This document shows positions 8,326 through 18,296 of a stretch of DNA of 64,000 nucleotides, in pieces. The position numbers and the translations under genes are program-made. The DNA is from JACPNO01 sp963825405 (GTDB taxonomy: Bacteria > Acidobacteriota > Terriglobia > Bryobacterales > Bryobacteraceae): assembly GCA_963825405.1 (NCBI GenBank), contig CAWGTB010000005.1:186001-250000 (forward strand), read 5' to 3'. The notes below the pieces were generated by a model that worked only from the letters and a program-made list of their open reading frames with translations, had not been told where the DNA came from and searched no databases. Every line of letters starts with the position of its first letter. The first letter of the stretch is position 1.

Positions 8326-10884
8326 ATGGAATCACTTCGCCTCAAGCTTATGATCCGAAGTGTCTTCACAGCCGCCACTTTCTACACCCTAGGGGTGGTG
8401 TCTGTGGCTGCCCAAACGCCGAATGTAACATTTGAAAAAGATGTACGGCCGATCCTTACCAAGTCCTGCCTGAGTTGCCATGGCGCGGCTATGCAGATGG
8501 GCGATTTGGATTTACGCACTCCCGCCTCCATCCTCAAGGGGGGGAAGAGCAAAGTCCCGGCGCTGGTGAAAGGCTCGGCCGAAAAAAGCTTGGTTTACCA
8601 AAAGGTCGCCGACAAATCCATGCCTTTCGGCGACACGAAACTCAGCGACGCCGAGACACAAATCATTCGCGCCTGGATCGACGGTGGCGCGAAATCGGCC
8701 GACGCGGGGAACGTCGCGGACCCGAAATCGGATCCCTCGAGCCACTGGGCGTTCAAAGCACCCGTGCGGCCCGACGTTCCTAGCGTGAAGAATAAGGCTT
8801 GGGTGCGCACGCCGGTCGATGCTTTCATCCTGGCTGAGCTCGAAAAGAAAGGCATCCGCCCGCCGCCGCCGGCCGATCCCACCACGCTGGCGCGCCGCGC
8901 CTATTTCGATTTAATCGGCCTACCGCCCACGCCGGAAGATCGCAAAGCCTTCCTCGCCGATAAAAGCCCCGATGCCTTCGCAAAACTCGCGCAGAATCTT
9001 CTGGCCCGGCCGGAGTACGGCGAGCGCTGGGCGCGGCATTGGCTCGATGTGGTGCGCTACGCGGAGTCCAACGGCTACGAGCGCGATGGCGCGAAACCGC
9101 AAGCCTGGCGCTATCGCGATTACGTCATCGACGCCTTCAACAAGGACAAACCGTACGATCGCTTCCTCACCGAACAGCTCGCCGGCGATGAAGTGGAAGG
9201 CTCTAATGCCGAGACCCAAATCGCCACCAGCTTCATGCGCCTGGGAACGTTCGATGACGAGCCCGCCGAGCCCCTGCTCGACCGCTACGATCAATTGGAT
9301 GATGTGCTGGGCACGACGTCGGCGGCATTCCTCGGCATCACGCTGCGCTGCGCGCGCTGCCACGACCATAAATTCGATCCGTACAAACAGACTGATTACT
9401 ACCGCTTCCTGGCGGTGTTCGAACCGCTGAAACGCCCGCTCGATGGCCAGAAGGAACTGGACCGGCTGGTAGGGACGGAAGTCGAGCTGAACGCGTATCG
9501 CCTGGCCATGTCCAAGGCGGATGAGCAGGTGACGCCTCTGCGGCGGCAGCTCGATGAGCTAAAACGAAATCTCACCAAGCAGTTTCTCGCCAAGAAGGCT
9601 TCGGCGCCGATGGACACTTCCTGGACCGATCTGGCCGAGACTGTCATGGCGTTTCAGGTAGCCGCCGACCAGCGCAGCAAAGAACAGAAAGAGCTGGTCA
9701 AGAAATACGAAGAGCGGCTGGATAAAGAGATCCACACCATCGCCACAGCGGAAGAAGTCGCCAATCTGGATGGATGGGCTTCGGAAATCGCAGCCATCAA
9801 TGCTGCCCGGCCCAAGGAACCGCCCCGCGCCTACGTCTGGTATGAGGAAAGCCCCAAGCCGGCGGCGACGCACTTGTTGGTCCGCGGCGATCCCACCCGG
9901 CAGGGCGACGAATTGCAGCCCGGTACGCCGGTGGTTCTGGGCGCTGCTCTACCCGAGCCGCCGAAGCCCACTGTTACCACCAGCGGCCGCCGTTTATGGC
10001 TGGCCAAGTGGATGACCGGCCGGGACAACCCGTTGGTCGCCCGCGTCATCGTGAATCGGCTTTGGCAATGGCATTTCGGCGAAGGCTTGGTCACTACTGA
10101 AAACGATTACGGCGTGGTCGGCCAGCGTCCTACCAATCAAGCCCTGCTGGATTATCTGGCTACGGAACTGATCCAATCGGGCTGGAGCTTGAAGCATATT
10201 CAGCGCCTGATCATGGAATCCAGCACCTATCGGGCGTCGGCGGCTTGGAATGAGCAGGCGGCTAAAATCGATCCCGACGACACGCTGCATTGGCGTTGGA
10301 AGCCGCGCCGCCTGGATGCCGAATCGGTGCGCGACAGTCTGCTCGCGGTCAGCGGCCAACTGAATCGCGAAATGCATGGACCCAGCATTTATCCGGACTT
10401 GCCGCGCGCGGTGCTGGAAGGGCAATCGCGGCCGGGAGAAGGCTGGGGCAAATCGGACGAGAAAGAAGCGTCGCGGCGCAGCGTTTATATTTTTGCCAAG
10501 CGCGCGATCGCCGTGCCTGAGCTGGAAACGCTGGACGCGCCGGACAGCACGTCGAGTTGCGAGAAACGCGACGTCTCCCTCACCGGACCGCAGGCGCTGA
10601 CGTTCCTGAACGGAACGTTCACCAATTTGCAGGCCCGCAAACTGGCCGAGCGCCTGGAGCATGAAGCGGGTGCGGACGTGAAAGCGCAAACCGCCCGGGC
10701 GTTCGAGCTGGTGCTAGCGCGGACGGCTACGTCCGAAGAGTTGCGCACGGCCGCGGAATTTGTCGCCAGGCAGCAGAAGCAAATCGAAGCGGACGCCAAA
10801 GGGAGTGACGGCGCGGCCCATCGGGCGCTGGAAGCTTTCTGTCTGGTGATGTTGAACAGCAACGAGTTTTTTTATTTAAACTAG
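8326..10884 (+). CDS. PSD1 / DUF1549-DUF1553 cytochrome-domain protein (first copy)
   Basis: 852 residues from ATG 8326; ATG 8350 gives a cleaner signal peptide (MIRSVFTAATFYTLGVVSVAA). Domain order is a Planctomycete-type cytochrome C domain with one CxxCH (SCLSCH, ~55-60), then DUF1549 (DLIGLPPTPEDR, YGERWARHWLDVVRYAES) with a second CxxCH (CARCHDHKFDP), a spacer, then DUF1553 (NPLVARVIVNRLWQWHFG, RRLDAESVRDSLLAVSG). Predicted exported heme protein. Such genes nearly always pair with DUF1501, as here nine bases downstream, but the biochemical role of the pair is not established. The gene is undamaged. Confidence 0.92.
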   Translation: MESLRLKLMIRSVFTAATFYTLGVVSVAAQTPNVTFEKDVRPILTKSCLSCHGAAMQMGDLDLRTPASILKGGKSKVPALVKGSAEKSLVYQKVADKSMPFGDTKLSDAETQIIRAWIDGGAKSADAGNVADPKSDPSSHWAFKAPVRPDVPSVKNKAWVRTPVDAFILAELEKKGIRPPPPADPTTLARRAYFDLIGLPPTPEDRKAFLADKSPDAFAKLAQNLLARPEYGERWARHWLDVVRYAESNGYERDGAKPQAWRYRDYVIDAFNKDKPYDRFLTEQLAGDEVEGSNAETQIATSFMRLGTFDDEPAEPLLDRYDQLDDVLGTTSAAFLGITLRCARCHDHKFDPYKQTDYYRFLAVFEPLKRPLDGQKELDRLVGTEVELNAYRLAMSKADEQVTPLRRQLDELKRNLTKQFLAKKASAPMDTSWTDLAETVMAFQVAADQRSKEQKELVKKYEERLDKEIHTIATAEEVANLDGWASEIAAINAARPKEPPRAYVWYEESPKPAATHLLVRGDPTRQGDELQPGTPVVLGAALPEPPKPTVTTSGRRLWLAKWMTGRDNPLVARVIVNRLWQWHFGEGLVTTENDYGVVGQRPTNQALLDYLATELIQSGWSLKHIQRLIMESSTYRASAAWNEQAAKIDPDDTLHWRWKPRRLDAESVRDSLLAVSGQLNREMHGPSIYPDLPRAVLEGQSRPGEGWGKSDEKEASRRSVYIFAKRAIAVPELETLDAPDSTSSCEKRDVSLTGPQALTFLNGTFTNLQARKLAERLEHEAGADVKAQTARAFELVLARTATSEELRTAAEFVARQQKQIEADAKGSDGAAHRALEAFCLVMLNSNEFFYLN

Positions 10885-10893
10885 GTGCAGCAG

Positions 10894-12364
10894 ATGACGG
10901 ATCCGAAATTCACGCCTTGTGGGATATCGCGCCGCGAAATGCTATGGGAAGCTGGCGGCGGTTTTGTCGGCACGGCCCTGACATTCCTGCTGGCGCAGGA
11001 TGGATTCTTCGGCCGCGCAGCCCAGGCCGCCGAGTTGACGCCCGGCGTCGTCGGCGCTTGCGCCTAAGAACCCGCACTTCCCGGCTAAGGCCAAATCCTG
11101 CATCTTCCTGTTCATGTACGGCGGCCCCAGCCAGGTGGACTTGTGGGATCCCAAACCCGAGCTAGTGCGCCTGCACGGCCAGCCGATGCCGACTCTGGAC
11201 AGCGATCCGCTCCTCAAGATTCGCAAGCCGGGCACGCTGCTCGGCTCGCCCCGCAAATTCACCCGCCGTGGCCAGTCGGGCATCGAAGTTTCTGAGCTTT
11301 ACCCGCAGCTAGGCCAGGTGATCGACGACATCGCCGTAATCCGCAGCACCTACGCCGATAGCTTCGCCCACGGCTCCGGCTTGCTGCAGATGAACACCGG
11401 ATTCATTCGCCAGGGCTACCCCAGCATGGGCTCCTGGGTGACCTACGGCCTGGGCAGCCAGAACCAGAATTTGCCAGGTTACGTTGTGCTGCTGGATCAT
11501 CGCGGCGGCCCCATCTCCGGCCCGCCCAACTGGGCTTCGGGCTTCATGCCCGCCACCTATCAGGGCACGCAATTTCGCACCAATGGCGATCCGATTCTGT
11601 TTCTCGAGCCGCCCGAGGGCGTGACGCAGGCGCAGCAGCGGCAGCAGCTCGATCTTCTCGCCAAGCTGAACGAAATGCGCTCATCCAAGCTCGAACCCGC
11701 CAGCGCCGACAATTCCGAGTTGATGTCGCGCATTGCCAGTTACGAGCTGGCCTTCCGCATGCAATCCACGGCGCCCGAAGCCGTCGACCTTTCCAAAGAA
11801 ACCGACGCCACGAAGAAAATGTACGGCCTGGACAATCCGGCCACCGAAAAGTTCGCCCGCAAATGCTTAATCGCCCGGCGCCTGATCGAGCGCGGCGTGC
11901 GCTTCGTGCAGGTGTATTCCGGCGGCGGCCACAACGACGAGAATTGGGATGCCCACGGCGATGTAGACAAGAATCACGAATTGCACGCCGGCGAGACCGA
12001 TCAGCCGATGTACGCGCTCATCACCGATCTCAAGCGCCGCGGCCTCCTCGATGAGACCTTAGTGGCCTGGGCCGGTGAATTCGGCCGCACTCCCACCAGT
12101 CAAAACAGCAAGGGCCGAGATCACAGCCCGCGCGGCTTCACCACCTGGCTGGCGGGCGGCGGCGTCAAAGGCGGCCAAGTCATCGGCGCCACCGACGATT
12201 TCGGCTACGCGGCGGTGGAAAATCCCGTCCACGTCCACGACTTGCATGCCAGCATGCTGCATCTCATGGGCCTCGACCACAAGCTGCTCACCTATTTCCA
12301 CGCCGGACGCAACATGCGGATTACCGATGTCTCCGGCCGCGTGGTAAAAGAGTTAATTGCCTAA
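10894..12364 (+). CDS. TAT-exported DUF1501 protein (first copy), one frameshift
   Basis: ATG 10894 (or GTG 10885) starts a TAT signal, CGISRREMLWEAGGGF. The body is the DUF1501 sulfatase-like fold: IFLFMYGGPSQVDLWDPKPE, then RGVRFVQVYSGGGHNDENWD, and WAGEFGRTP ... GRDHSPRGFTTWLAGGGVKG, which carries the metal-binding His/Asp residues of the alkaline phosphatase superfamily. One extra G near 11057 breaks the frame; its removal reads VVALAPKNPHFPAKAK. It is co-transcribed with the PSD1 gene and followed at once by an SDR. Confidence 0.9.
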
Positions 12365-12374
12365 TCCAAACATC

Positions 12375-13131
12375 GTGACTGAAAAAGAATTCACCGGGAA
12401 AACCGCGCTCGTCACCGGCGGCTCGCGCGGTATCGGCCGCGCCATCTCCATCAAGCTCGCCCGTTCCGGCGCCGACATTGCGATCAATTACCATGAGCCG
12501 CGATGCCGATGCCATCGCCACCAAAGAGGCTGTCGAGAAAGAAGGCGTCCGCTGCGCGCTGGTGAAGGGCGACATCTCGAACCCCGAAGCCATGGCCAGC
12601 GTCACCGCGCGCACGCGCGAAGCTTTGGGGCCGATTTCGCTGCTGGTCGCCAACGCCGCCATCAGCCTGATCGAGAGTCATAACGAAATCAGCTTCGAAA
12701 GTTGGCGGAAGACCATGTCCGTCAATCTCGACGGCACTTTTCTTTCCGTGATGGCGGTCAAGGATGAAATGCTGGCCCAGAACTACGGCCGCATTGTGTG
12801 TATCTCTTCGGTCGCGGCGCTGCGTCCCCGCAAAATGCAGATTCATTATGCGTCGAGCAAAGCCGCCCTTTCGGCGCTGGTGCGCTGCTGCGCGGAGGCG
12901 TTCGCTCCTCATGTTCGCGTCAATTGCATCGCGCCCGGTTTGGTCGAAACCGAGATGGGCGCGATGATCGGTCCGGCCGTCACCAAATCGATCATTGAGG
13001 CCACGCCGCTAGCACGCCTGGGGCGTCCCGAAGAGATCGCCAACGCTGTGCATTTTTTGCTATCCGATCAATCCAGCTTCATGACCGGACAGACAATCGC
13101 CGTCAGCGGCGGTCGCGTGATGCTTCCGTAG
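12375..13131 (+). CDS. Short-chain dehydrogenase/reductase (FabG-like), one frameshift
   Basis: Classical SDR: the glycine-rich cofactor motif TALVTGGSRGIGRAIS is at the N-terminus, the catalytic Ser in CISSVAAL and Tyr/Lys in HYASSKAAL, and the family end SSFMTGQTIAVSGGR. The frame slips near 12497, where one missing base would link INYHE to SRDADAIATKEAV. The chosen start is GTG 12375; a TTG at 12357 overlaps the DUF1501 stop. It directly follows the DUF1501 gene, so it probably belongs to that transcript. Substrate unknown. Confidence 0.85.
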
Positions 13132-13294
13132 CGCTGTTCGATACCGGACGCTTCACGCAACTCGCTGAAAACACACTACACAATTCCGAATTGGGGCGAG
13201 CCGGAATTCAAATGAAATCTAAAAATATTCCTCGACTTTGGTCATTGTGGCAGTACAATACTAGCAATCGCCCACAGAGGAGGGCACAAACAGA

Positions 13295-14458
13295 ATGCAC
13301 AACATGTTGAGTGAACAGCAAGAAAGTCTTCTGAAGCGCGGTTTTTCACGCAGGAACTTCGGGCGAATCGCAACCCTGGTAGGTGCCGGCGCGACTCTGC
13401 CTTTTTACAATGAATTTGCTTTGGCCCAGCGCGCCGCAGGCGGCCGCCGGATGATGTTCGATATGCCGCCAGACGCGGTGCGGATCAGCAGCAACGAGAA
13501 TCCGGCAGGCCCCTGCCCGGAAGCTGCCGATGCCATCCACAACGTCGTCCAAAAGGGCGGCTATTACGGCTGGAAAGAACCGATGGAGTTCGCCCAGCTC
13601 GCCTGCGAGACTGAGGGCATCAAGGAAGATTACATCTCGATCTCCGCCGGATCGAGCGACCCGCTAGCCCATGCTGTGCTGGCATTCTGCTCCCCGACCA
13701 AGAGCTTCGTGATGGGAGACCCCGGCTACGAAGCCGGCTCCGGCACCGCCAACTTCATCGGCGCCAAAGTTTATCGCGTGCCGTTGACGAAGGACTACAA
13801 GCATGATGTGAAGGCGATGGTGGCGGCCGATCCGAACGCCGGCATCATCTACATCTGCAACCCCAACAATCCTACTGGTACGTTGACCCCGAAGGCAGAC
13901 ATCGAATGGGTCCTGGCCAACAAGCCGAAGGGCTCGATCCTGCTGCTGGACGAAGCGTACATTCACATCTCACAGGCGTGGGAAAGCCGCGGCACCGATC
14001 TGGTGGCCAAGGACGCCGATGTGATTGTTCTGCGCACCTTCTCCAAGCTGTATGGCATGGCTGGATTGCGTGCCGGCTTCGCCGCCGGGCGTCCCGACCT
14101 GCTAGCCAAGATGCGTCCCTGGCAGAGTGGCATGCTTCCCGTGACCGGTATGGCCGGCGCGGCTGCCAGCTTGAAGGTGAAGAGCCTGGTTCCGGATCGC
14201 CGTAAGGGCTACAAAGAGCTCCGCGAAGACGTTTTCGCCTTCATGGATAAGCACAACTACACCTACGTCAAGTCGGACAGCAACTGCTTCATGGTCGATG
14301 TGAAGCGTCCGCCTGCTGAGTTCCAGAAAGCCATGATGGCGCAGAAGGTCATGGTCGGCCGTAGCTGGCCGGTGTGGCCCACGCACTCACGCGTCACCGT
14401 TGGCAGCAAGTCGGATATGGAGAAGTTCAAAGCGGCGATGCTCGTCGTGATGGGCTAA
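13295..14458 (+). CDS. TAT-tagged class I/II PLP aminotransferase (HisC-like)
   Basis: 387 residues, intact. The first ~45 residues contain a twin-arginine signal (FSRRNFGRIATLVGAGATLP, ending EFALAQ). Fold-type I aminotransferase motifs follow: RISSNENPAGPCP, ICNPNNPTG, the aspartate of LLLDEAYIH, the PLP lysine in RTFSKLYGMAGLRAG, and RPWPVWPTHSRVTVG-type C-terminal Arg (seen as SWPVWPTHSRVTVG). It is closest to histidinol-phosphate aminotransferase, but the export signal argues against histidine synthesis. AGGAGG lies 11 bases before the ATG, and TACAAT at 13254 could be the -10. A strong terminator follows. Another possibility is a membrane-tethered or periplasmic amino-acid transaminase. 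Confidence 0.88.
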   Translation: MHNMLSEQQESLLKRGFSRRNFGRIATLVGAGATLPFYNEFALAQRAAGGRRMMFDMPPDAVRISSNENPAGPCPEAADAIHNVVQKGGYYGWKEPMEFAQLACETEGIKEDYISISAGSSDPLAHAVLAFCSPTKSFVMGDPGYEAGSGTANFIGAKVYRVPLTKDYKHDVKAMVAADPNAGIIYICNPNNPTGTLTPKADIEWVLANKPKGSILLLDEAYIHISQAWESRGTDLVAKDADVIVLRTFSKLYGMAGLRAGFAAGRPDLLAKMRPWQSGMLPVTGMAGAAASLKVKSLVPDRRKGYKELREDVFAFMDKHNYTYVKSDSNCFMVDVKRPPAEFQKAMMAQKVMVGRSWPVWPTHSRVTVGSKSDMEKFKAAMLVVMG

Positions 14459-14475
14459 CCGGAAAACGGCAACGA

Positions 14476-14525
14476 AAAATCAGCCCGTCAGTGCAGCCCC
14501 AGTGGGTTGCGCTGACGGGTTTTTT
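14476..14525 (+). terminator. Bidirectional intrinsic terminator
   Basis: Arms 14484-14499 and 14504-14519 pair over 16 positions with two mismatches (start CCCGTCAG, end CTGACGGG) around a four-base loop. On the plus strand TTTTTT follows (14520-14525), ending the aminotransferase. On the minus strand the other side reads GATTTTTCG, which can end the convergent gene; that gene's last codons lie within the stem. Confidence 0.85.
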
Positions 14526-15661
14526 GTTTGTACGGCCGCGGCCATGTAGCTCAGCAAATCGCCGCGTTCCTTCGCGATGGCGCGCAATCCCTCGTAGTCT
14601 CCCGCCAGTTGGCACAACTGCAATATCGACGGGCAGGTGAGCTGACTGGGATCGGCATTGGCTAAGTGCTGCCGGGAAACGGCGATGGCCTCCTGATAAC
14701 GTTGCAGGCGCACCAGCAGCCCGACTAGCACCTGCGCCGGATACGTGCCGGTTTCATTAGGATCGTAGGCGTCGATCTTGTCGCGGAAGTGCGCCACGGC
14801 GGCATCGGCATCGTCGTTCAGCAGCGCACGCAAGTACATGCCGTAATCCACGTACGCGCTTTCAAACGGCGCATCGCCCTTGAACTGGAACAGCGGACCC
14901 AGGTGCCGGCCGTATTCGGTGAGATCGTATGCCAGCGCCAGTGTTTCCTTGTCGGTCAATTCGATGCTGAACTGAATCACGGAAATCACGTGTGAAGTGT
15001 CGAGATAGTAGCTGTTGCCTTCGAAGAGCCAATCACGGCCCGCGATTAGCTCGGCAATATTTTCCGTTTCCGGAGCCTGGCCTTCGTTACTGGCAATGGT
15101 GCGCTTGATGCTCGCGAGCAGATCGCGGTGCACCGTCGCGATCAGCATCTGCAGACAGTCTTCGCGGCCTTCGCGTACTGGATATTGCGAGAAGCTGGTG
15201 ATGGCGCGGCAGATGCCGAGATTGACCAGGATCATCTCGAAGCCTTTGCGCGGATGCGCGCCTTCGTGAAACGCGACTTCGACCACGCGCTCCGGAATTT
15301 CATCCACCGGCAGTTTGTCGATCGCTGCAACGACCGGCCCCGGCTCACCGATCGCACGGTAGTAGGACCACGCCCGCGGGATATCGCCTTCCGCCAGAAA
15401 CAGGCCGCCCACTTCGCGCGCGGCGGCAATGAAAGCCTGCTCGTAGGCCGGCCGCGCGGACGCCGGCACGTCATCGATCTGGCCGATCTGAATGAGCGGC
15501 AGCCCAAGCTCATGGCGTTGCTGCATGAGACGCGCTTCGAACAACAGCGCGTACTTTTTCTCGGCGCGGAATTTCTCGACGAGCAATGCGAAGCCAGCCT
15601 TCGACCCTCCGTCACGCAGCGTCGCCTCGATTTGATCGAACCCGTTGATCGTCCATGCCAA
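14480..15661 (-). CDS. Helical-repeat (TPR-like) protein of unknown function
   Basis: 393 residues with no signal peptide, so probably cytoplasmic. The sequence is alpha-helical throughout, with Ala/Leu/Tyr spacing of tetratricopeptide-like repeats (FLAEGDIPRAWSYYRAIGE; VGLLVRLQRYQEAIAV; LQLCQLAGDYEGLRAIAKE). No catalytic motif was recognised. It would be expected to act as a scaffold or binding protein, but no partner is evident. The C-terminal codons form one arm of the bidirectional terminator. The upstream neighbour on this strand starts ~95 bases beyond the gene's 5' end and is unrelated. Confidence 0.75.
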   Translation of the reverse strand: MAWTINGFDQIEATLRDGGSKAGFALLVEKFRAEKKYALLFEARLMQQRHELGLPLIQIGQIDDVPASARPAYEQAFIAAAREVGGLFLAEGDIPRAWSYYRAIGEPGPVVAAIDKLPVDEIPERVVEVAFHEGAHPRKGFEMILVNLGICRAITSFSQYPVREGREDCLQMLIATVHRDLLASIKRTIASNEGQAPETENIAELIAGRDWLFEGNSYYLDTSHVISVIQFSIELTDKETLALAYDLTEYGRHLGPLFQFKGDAPFESAYVDYGMYLRALLNDDADAAVAHFRDKIDAYDPNETGTYPAQVLVGLLVRLQRYQEAIAVSRQHLANADPSQLTCPSILQLCQLAGDYEGLRAIAKERGDLLSYMAAAVQTKNPSAQPTGAALTG

Positions 15662-15755
15662 TCAGAGGATAGCAGGAAGTGGCGACGATAGTCCGGCTCG
15701 GAATCGGCTGCTCAAGACTACCAGAACCGGACAGTGTCTGGGACCTTTCCCATCT

Positions 15756-17005
15756 TCACCGCCGCGACATTCCCTGCACAAACTGAATCACGCCGTCTCC
15801 GAAATCCCGCTCGGCCTGCTCGGTGTAGGGCGTAACCGTAGTCTCATAGCCGCCTTCGGCAAATGCTTCCTTCGTCGGCAAGTATCCCAGCCAGCCGTTG
15901 GTGTATCCGAAGTAAAACGTGTTGGGAAATGGCGATGCGCCGCGCACGCGCATGGCGATCTCGCAGAACAATTCCAGCGGCGCCGCCCAGATGACTGTGT
16001 CGCTGCCCAGCTTGAGAAAGCGAACGGGAATCCGCACCATGGAGAGCCGCGAATAGGCAGCCAGTTCCTCGGGAAAAACGAGGCCGGGCTTGCGCGGCGT
16101 CTCGATGATTTTCTCGCCAGTCCAAATGGCCGCGTCCGGTGGTCGGCGGTCCCAGCGCATTGATCGCCGCCAGAATGCGATCGCCCAGCAGCACGTTGAA
16201 CTGCTGCCAGATGGCCGCTCTTGAAATCCGGCTCGATGCCGTAGATCGGCGCGATATTCCCCGCGGCTCCGTTCGCCACCAGCATAGGCGCGCCGAACTT
16301 CGGCTCGACGTACGCCGCGACTTGCCCCGGCCAGTCGGCGCTGATCTCCAGGTTGCCGGGACCGAGCACCGTTCCGTGCATCGCGTAATTAACGATCAGC
16401 GCAATGGGCGAATGATCCGCGCGCTCGAGGCGAATGATGCCGAGCTGCCGGTCGACCGGCCCATCGGGATTCAGTCCCAGATAAATTTTGCCATCCGCGC
16501 CGCGCGCCCGCCGATTGATATTCGCGAGCGAAATGCTGGTGCCCACCGTGACCGTTGCGGGCGCGAGTTTCCCGCGCGCTTCTTTGATCCCGTCGATGAG
16601 CGCTCGGGTGACCTGCGCGGCGTAGCCGGCATCGGGATCGTGCGTGTAACGGTTGGCCATGAACGCCCGCGGCAGCCCCGCCGGCCCCAGCTCGGGCGCC
16701 GAATGGGTATGCGTCGCCATCCACCAGACGCGTTGCGCTTCGATCCCCGTTTCCCGCGTGAGCTGACGGCTGAATTCGTCATAAAAAGAAGGCGCGAATA
16801 GAGCGATGTCGGTGGAGACTAGAACAAAAGGCCCGCTGCCATCGTCCATCACGACGATGCGGTGGTAGAGATTATCGTGGACGCCGGTGGACTGCCGCGC
16901 GCCGTAGCCCAGCAGCCACTGCGAAGTCCGCGGCGTGATGTCGACCTTGACCGCAGCCGCGCGAAATTCGGCGTGAATAGAAACGCAGAACGCCAACAGC
17001 CACAA
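15756..17005 (-). CDS. Neutral/alkaline non-lysosomal ceramidase-like hydrolase, two frameshifts
   Basis: Begins with a signal peptide (MWLLAFCVSIHA) and the family opening RAAAVKVDITPRTSQWLLGYG. The metal/catalytic block WWMATHTHSAPELGP and the segment VNYAMHGTVLGPGNLEISAD match neutral ceramidase-type zinc amidases, as does NGAAGNIAP. Two extra G residues near 16213 and 16140 break the frame; removing both reads through IWQQFNVLLGDRILAA to the C-terminus. About 416 residues, shorter than full ceramidases, so it is the catalytic part without the usual C-terminal Ig-like domain. Last gene of a four-gene operon. Many bacterial members act on unknown N-acyl substrates. Confidence 0.8.
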
Positions 17006-17021
17006 GCGCGCGAAGCGGCAC

Positions 17022-18293
17022 TTAGCTCTTCGAACCCTTGCGGGCGTCGTTCAGAATCTCGCGCAAGCGGCGTCCGACAATCAATTCCTCACCCGGCTGC
17101 AGCGTCATCGAGACAATTGCCACCCGGTTGCGCTCACGCGGCGCTTTGGGATCGCCTTCATGCACCGCCGTCACCAGGCTCGGATTGTTGTTGGTCAGTA
17201 CTTCGATCCGCGGATCGCCTTCACGTAATTTGCGATCGCAATCGGCGACGGAGAAATTCCATGCCGCCTCGTCCCAAGTCACCCGCAGCGTGGGATAGCG
17301 GTTGCCGTCCTGCGGCACGTGGATTTCGGTCTTCACGCCCGGCACCGTATCCACCAGTTTCTGAATGCGCCCGACCCGCTCTCCCCATTGGCGATTGAGC
17401 GCGCCGAGATCCGCCTTCATCCAGTACTCGACCGCCGCCAGGCACCCCATGATTTCTTCTTTGCCGACTTTCATCGCCCGGCACACCGCGCCTTCCCACG
17501 GCGGCGAATTGGCCAGCGCGGCGTCGATCAAATGTTTGCGGCCCAGCAGAATACCGGAGCACTGCGGACCGGCGAGCCCCTTGCCGCCGCTGAACGTGTA
17601 CATGTCCGCGCCCATCTTGGCGTAGAGTTTCAAATTCTCGATGGGCGGAATTCCGGCGGCGTCATCCAGCAGCAGCGGTACGTTCGCATTCTTGGCGATG
17701 GCGATGGATTTCTCCAGCTTTTCGCCGAGCGCGGTCGTGTAGATCATGGCCGTGTTCGGGCCGATGGCTTTGGCCAGTTCGTCGTGCGAGTAGGCCAGCA
17801 CCAGCTTCGCGCCGGGCACGCGCACCGCGCTGTCGAAGGGCGTGCGGCCGCCGTGCATCACCACTTCGCCCTTCATGCCGGTGGTGTCGGGAAGCTGCCA
17901 GACTTTCGCCGGATCGGTCCCCGCCATGCAGCCCGCGGTCGCGGACGCGATCGCGCCCGAGGCTCCCGATGCCACCATGCCGGATTCCGCGCCGGACAAT
18001 TCCGCCAGCCGCCGCCCCGCGCCGCGCTGCAGCTCAAAAATTTCAACAAAATGCCCCGCCGCAGCCTGCTTGGCGGCCTTCACTTCAGGCAGTTCGAGCG
18101 ATCCGCTGAGGTACGTCCAGGTGCCGCGCGCATTGATAAACGGCCGCACGCCGATGCGCGTGTAGATGTTGTCCGCCGCGTCCTTTCCCCAGAGTTTGTT
18201 GGCCGCATCCTGCGCGGCCATGTATCCGAAAAGGGGCAGCGCGCTGGCCCATTTCAGAAACATCCGCCGGTCGAACGCAGAGAGAGCCGTCAT
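17022..18293 (-). CDS. TAT-exported SelA-like PLP enzyme (copy 1)
   Basis: 423 residues, intact. FDRRMFLKWASALPLFGYMA is a twin-arginine signal. The rest is a fold-type I PLP enzyme of the SelA/aminotransferase V-like group: IGVRPFINARGTWTYLSGS, ESGMVASGASGAIASATAGC, Asp in LLLDDAAGIPP, and the PLP lysine in TFSGGKGLAGPQCSG. The nearest described relatives are D-glucosaminate-6-phosphate ammonia-lyase-type proteins and L-seryl-tRNA(Sec) selenium transferase; no tRNA role is expected for an exported protein. It sits three bases after its paralogue and 16 bases before the ceramidase-like gene. Confidence 0.88.
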   Translation of the reverse strand: MTALSAFDRRMFLKWASALPLFGYMAAQDAANKLWGKDAADNIYTRIGVRPFINARGTWTYLSGSLELPEVKAAKQAAAGHFVEIFELQRGAGRRLAELSGAESGMVASGASGAIASATAGCMAGTDPAKVWQLPDTTGMKGEVVMHGGRTPFDSAVRVPGAKLVLAYSHDELAKAIGPNTAMIYTTALGEKLEKSIAIAKNANVPLLLDDAAGIPPIENLKLYAKMGADMYTFSGGKGLAGPQCSGILLGRKHLIDAALANSPPWEGAVCRAMKVGKEEIMGCLAAVEYWMKADLGALNRQWGERVGRIQKLVDTVPGVKTEIHVPQDGNRYPTLRVTWDEAAWNFSVADCDRKLREGDPRIEVLTNNNPSLVTAVHEGDPKAPRERNRVAIVSMTLQPGEELIVGRRLREILNDARKGSKS

Positions 18294-18296
18294 AGA

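Noticed and set aside
15128..15691. Several long frames opposite the real minus-strand genes (for example here and at 17319-19166)
   Set aside because: High GC content opens long antisense frames; these have Arg/His-rich composition without motifs, while the opposite frame encodes recognisable families.
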